NCBI GenBank assembly: GCA_027025615.1
Contig: JALVQM010000248.1
Span: 1 to 14,828, forward strand
DNA length: 14,828 nucleotides
Direction: 5' to 3'
Source of the DNA: Desulfobacteraceae bacterium
GTDB lineage: Bacteria; Desulfobacterota; Desulfobacteria; Desulfobacterales; Desulfosarcinaceae
In this document: positions 11,900-14,828 of the stretch, one piece after another
Layout: each line of letters opens with the position of its first letter
Numbering within the stretch: the stretch's first letter is position 1
Program-made: the position numbers and the translations under genes
The notes under the pieces: generated by a model
Seen by the model: only the letters and a program-made list of their open reading frames with translations
The model's database searches: none
What the model was told of the DNA's origin: nothing

Positions 11900-14593
11900 A
11901 TGAAAAATACCATCCAGAACTCCAGGCAATGTGTTTACCTGATCGACGGCAGTGCTTATATCTACCGCGCTTTTCACGCTGTCCGCGGGCTTACAAATTC
12001 CAAAGGCATGCCTACCAATGCTGTTTTCGGTTTTACCCGTATGCTGCTGAAGCTTGTCCAGGATCGCCATCCCCTGTATGTGGCGGTTTTTTTTGATGCC
12101 AAGGGACCTACTTTTCGTCACCGCATTTATCCTCAGTACAAGGCAAACCGTCCTCCCATGCCCGATGACCTGGTGGTCCAACTGCCTTTTATCAAGCAGG
12201 TTACCGATGGGTTCAATATTCCGGCTATCGAGGCCGATGGTTACGAGGCCGATGACCTGATCGGCACATGTGCCCGGCAAGCCGAGGCCGCGGGTTTCCA
12301 GGTGGTTATGGTTACCGGCGACAAGGATTTCATGCAGTTGGTAACGCCTGAGTCCATGATCTGGGACCCCATGAAGGATAACCTGATCGACCTTGAGCGA
12401 ATTTACAGGGATTATGGTTTGGAGCCCCGGCAGATGATAGATGTCATGGGGCTTTCAGGTGATACAGCCGACAACATACCCGGTGTGCCGGGCGTAGGGC
12501 CCAAGACCGCGGTAAAGCTGATCAGGACTTTCGGTGACATGGACAGTCTCTACGGTCGCCTGGACGAGGTTTCGGGCAAGAAGCTGCGCCGGAATCTTGC
12601 TGAACACAAGGACCAGGCCTATCTCAGTCGTCGGCTGGTAACCATCGATACCCAGGCCCCGGTTGAATTTGAGGTGGAAAAATTTCGTTTTCAGGAACCT
12701 GACCGAAGCGTGTTGGGAGAACTTTTCGGCCGCCTTGAATTTCGCCAGTTAAGACGGGAATATGGCGGCGGAAAGGTGTCCCACGACAAACACTACCATT
12801 CGGTTCTGGAGCCGGGGCAACTGGAAGAACTTGTGGAAAAGCTTGCTGCAGCTGAGGTTTTCGCCCTTGATACAGAGACCACCTCCACAGACCCCATGAA
12901 GGCCGACCTGGTGGGAGTATCTGTGGCCCTGGAACCGCATAGAGCATATTATATCCCCTGTGGTCATCGCTATCTGGGTGCACCCCGCCAGATTGAATGC
13001 ATGCGGGTGCTTGAGCTGTTACGTCCTGTCCTGGAAAGCCCGAAGATAAATAAAGTGGGGCAGAATATAAAATATGACTGGATAGTGCTTAAAAGACACG
13101 GGGTGGAATTAGACGGGGTTATTTTTGATACCATGTTGGCTTCCTACCTGCTCAACCCGTCAAAACGGGCTCATAACCTGGACCAGATTGCCCTGGATTT
13201 CCTGGACTATAAGACCACAACCTACAGCCAGGTGGCCGGTAAGGGAAAGGCTGAAGTGGGTTTCGAACAGGTGGCCGTGGAAAAAGCTGCACCTTACGCA
13301 TGTGAGGATGCCGACGTAACTTTCCTGGCCTACCGGGTGCTGAAGCAAAAACTGGAAAAATACAGATTAGTCGAGCTGATGGAAACAGTGGAATTGCCCC
13401 TGGTGCCGGTGCTTGTCAAGATGGAAATGGCCGGTGTGGCAGTGGACCAGGAACGCTTGCGTCAGCTTTCCAAATTGTTTGAGCACCAAATGGAGAAACT
13501 GGAAACGGCTATCTACGAGCTGGCCGGGGAAAGGTTCAACATCCGCTCTTCCCAGCAGCTTGGCCGGATTCTTTTTGAAAAACTGAAACTGCCGGTGGTT
13601 AAGAAGACACGCAAGAAAACCGGCTTTTCCACCGACGTTGAGGTCCTGACCCGCCTGGCTGAATCTCATGAACTGCCGGCGGTGATCCTGCGCCATCGTG
13701 GGCTTGCCAAGCTCAAGTCAACCTACGTGGATGCCCTGCTGGAACTGATCAACCCTGAAACCGGGCGGATTCACACCTCTTTCAACCAAACGGTTACCGC
13801 CACAGGTCGCTTGAGCAGCTCTGATCCCAATCTGCAGAACATCCCCATCCGGACCGAGGAAGGCCGCGAGATACGCAAAGCCTTTGTGGCCAGGCCTGGC
13901 TGGTGCATTTTGTCGGCCGATTATTCCCAGATAGAACTGCGGATCCTGGCCCATTGCGCCGATGATCCGATTCTGATCGAGGCTTTCCATGGCCAGGAAG
14001 ATATCCATGCCCGCACGGCGGCTGAAGTCTTCAGGGTCGACCAGACTGACCTAAGCCCCGAACTGCGGCGCCAGGCCAAGGCCATAAATTTCGGAATTAT
14101 ATACGGGATGAGCGCTTACGGGCTTTCAAAGGAACTTGGTATAAGCAACCGGATGGCCCAGACTTATATCGACAATTATTTTGAACGCTACCAGGGCGTT
14201 AAGGCATATATCGATCAGACCATCACCAAAGCCCGCCGTGACGGCAGGATAAGTACCTTGCTTGGACGGGTACGTCTGCTTCCCGAGATCAATAGTTCCA
14301 ACCGGACAGTAAGACGCTTTGCCGAGCGTACCGCTGTGAACACCCCCATCCAGGGCACGGCCGCCGACCTGATAAAATTGGCCATGATAAGGCTGGATCA
14401 GGTGCTGGTCGAAAAAAAACTTGCGGCTGTGATGATTCTTTCGGTCCACGATGAAATCGTTCTGGAAGTTCCGGAAAAGGAACTTGAGCAGGTAAAGGAT
14501 ATTGCCCGTAAGGTGATGGAAAATATATGGGAGCTGAAGGTGCCCCTCAAGGTAAACCTGGCCTGGGGAGCCAATTGGGCTGAAGCCCATTGA
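11900..14593 (+). CDS. polA: DNA polymerase I
   Basis: A family A polymerase that removes RNA primers and fills gaps in lagging-strand synthesis and repair. The 897-residue length is normal for the three-domain form. The 5' nuclease domain (1-290) keeps its acidic metal ligands: Asp16 (LIDGSAY), Asp66 (FFDAKG), Asp118/119 (YEADDLIG), Asp141 and Asp143 (TGDKDF). The proofreading domain (about 300-490) has Asp324 and Glu326 (ALDTET), Asp393 (NIKYDW) and Asp470 with Tyr466 (YACED), so 3'-5' exonuclease activity should be intact, unlike in many Firmicutes. The polymerase domain has motif A SADYSQIELR (Asp674), motif B from Arg723 through Lys727 to Tyr735-Gly736, and motif C VHDE (Asp851). AAGGA lies eight bases before the ATG. 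It is divergent from the cysteine-rich gene and no terminator is evident after its stop. Confidence 0.97.
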   Translation: MKNTIQNSRQCVYLIDGSAYIYRAFHAVRGLTNSKGMPTNAVFGFTRMLLKLVQDRHPLYVAVFFDAKGPTFRHRIYPQYKANRPPMPDDLVVQLPFIKQVTDGFNIPAIEADGYEADDLIGTCARQAEAAGFQVVMVTGDKDFMQLVTPESMIWDPMKDNLIDLERIYRDYGLEPRQMIDVMGLSGDTADNIPGVPGVGPKTAVKLIRTFGDMDSLYGRLDEVSGKKLRRNLAEHKDQAYLSRRLVTIDTQAPVEFEVEKFRFQEPDRSVLGELFGRLEFRQLRREYGGGKVSHDKHYHSVLEPGQLEELVEKLAAAEVFALDTETTSTDPMKADLVGVSVALEPHRAYYIPCGHRYLGAPRQIECMRVLELLRPVLESPKINKVGQNIKYDWIVLKRHGVELDGVIFDTMLASYLLNPSKRAHNLDQIALDFLDYKTTTYSQVAGKGKAEVGFEQVAVEKAAPYACEDADVTFLAYRVLKQKLEKYRLVELMETVELPLVPVLVKMEMAGVAVDQERLRQLSKLFEHQMEKLETAIYELAGERFNIRSSQQLGRILFEKLKLPVVKKTRKKTGFSTDVEVLTRLAESHELPAVILRHRGLAKLKSTYVDALLELINPETGRIHTSFNQTVTATGRLSSSDPNLQNIPIRTEEGREIRKAFVARPGWCILSADYSQIELRILAHCADDPILIEAFHGQEDIHARTAAEVFRVDQTDLSPELRRQAKAINFGIIYGMSAYGLSKELGISNRMAQTYIDNYFERYQGVKAYIDQTITKARRDGRISTLLGRVRLLPEINSSNRTVRRFAERTAVNTPIQGTAADLIKLAMIRLDQVLVEKKLAAVMILSVHDEIVLEVPEKELEQVKDIARKVMENIWELKVPLKVNLAWGANWAEAH

Positions 14594-14615
14594 TCAGGGC
14601 ATCCCGGCACAGGGA

Positions 14616-14795
14616 TTATTCTTTGTCGTCTTCATCGTTTGACTGGTTGTTGCTTACAGTGGCGGCGATGGTGCGGTAAATATTGGGGAAGGCCTCCGAA
14701 AAGCTGGTGGGCGACACCCGGCCGACTTCGATAAACTTGACAACTATTTCCTTGCTGGCCCTGAGGATGAGTTCTTCGATAGGTTTTTTTTTCAT
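14616..14795 (-). CDS. Small conserved charged protein of unknown function
   Basis: A 59-residue protein from the ATG at 14795; the frame stays open to the window edge, where a TTG at 14826-14828 could add 11 lysine-rich residues, so the start is not certain and no strong ribosome binding site is seen. It has a basic N-terminus (MKKK), an amphipathic helix (about residues 5-24, ELILRASKEIVVKFIEVGR), a Ser/Phe-rich turn (SPTSFSEAFPNIY), a second helix, and a very acidic tail ending in NDEDDKE. I do not recognise a named family, although it resembles short unnamed proteins seen in deltaproteobacterial genomes. It converges with polA, with 22 bases between the two stops. No membrane segment or cysteine is present. 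Confidence 0.6.
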   Translation of the reverse strand: MKKKPIEELILRASKEIVVKFIEVGRVSPTSFSEAFPNIYRTIAATVSNNQSNDEDDKE

Positions 14796-14828
14796 TGGTT
14801 TTTCTTTTTTATTTGATAACTTTGCCAA

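Overview
The window reads as a bacterial chromosome segment, most likely from a Desulfobacterota (deltaproteobacterial) lineage. This assignment is an inference. It rests on the mix of housekeeping genes (gltA, upp, priA, polA) with small conserved genes of a type I associate with that group, on moderate GC, and above all on the apparent use of selenocysteine. There is no sign of phage, transposon, CRISPR or tRNA content.

Layout. Positions 5-992 (+) hold an anti-sigma-factor-like membrane protein followed by an exported DUF3106 protein; the sigma factor is expected just left of the window. Positions 1008-2459 (-) hold an alpha/beta hydrolase downstream of a protein I do not recognise. Citrate synthase (2608-3888, +) is divergent from that pair and convergent with uracil phosphoribosyltransferase (3965-4591, -, TTG start). 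A gene-poor stretch with several dyad symmetries (4592-4776) precedes a small exported or membrane protein (4777-5079, -). A further stretch containing an 82-nt imperfect inverted repeat and a promoter candidate then leads into priA (5292-7766, +).

The most interesting part is 7911-11551 (+). A YfcE-type phosphodiesterase is followed by an exported DUF1573 protein whose reading frame is interrupted by one in-frame TGA at 8755-8757. The TGA sits exactly where the family has the first cysteine of its conserved Cys-Gly-Cys motif, the frame continues as a perfectly normal DUF1573 protein, and strong hairpins follow directly downstream. I annotate it as a full-length selenoprotein of 264 residues with Sec90 (U-G-C motif). 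Its stop codon overlaps the start of a HAD-family phosphatase (ATGA), which overlaps in the same way the start of a 538-residue protein with degenerate kinase-like features (possibly SidJ-related). The HAD gene shows no ribosome binding site, so its translation may depend on ribosomes that have decoded the UGA. The three genes could therefore form a selenium-responsive cassette; this is a hypothesis.

The right end holds a 70-residue cysteine-rich zinc-binding protein (-), full-length DNA polymerase I (+) with all three activities apparently intact, and a small charged conserved protein (-) near the window edge. The replication and repair genes priA and polA flank the selenoprotein cassette, but nothing in the sequence links them functionally to it.
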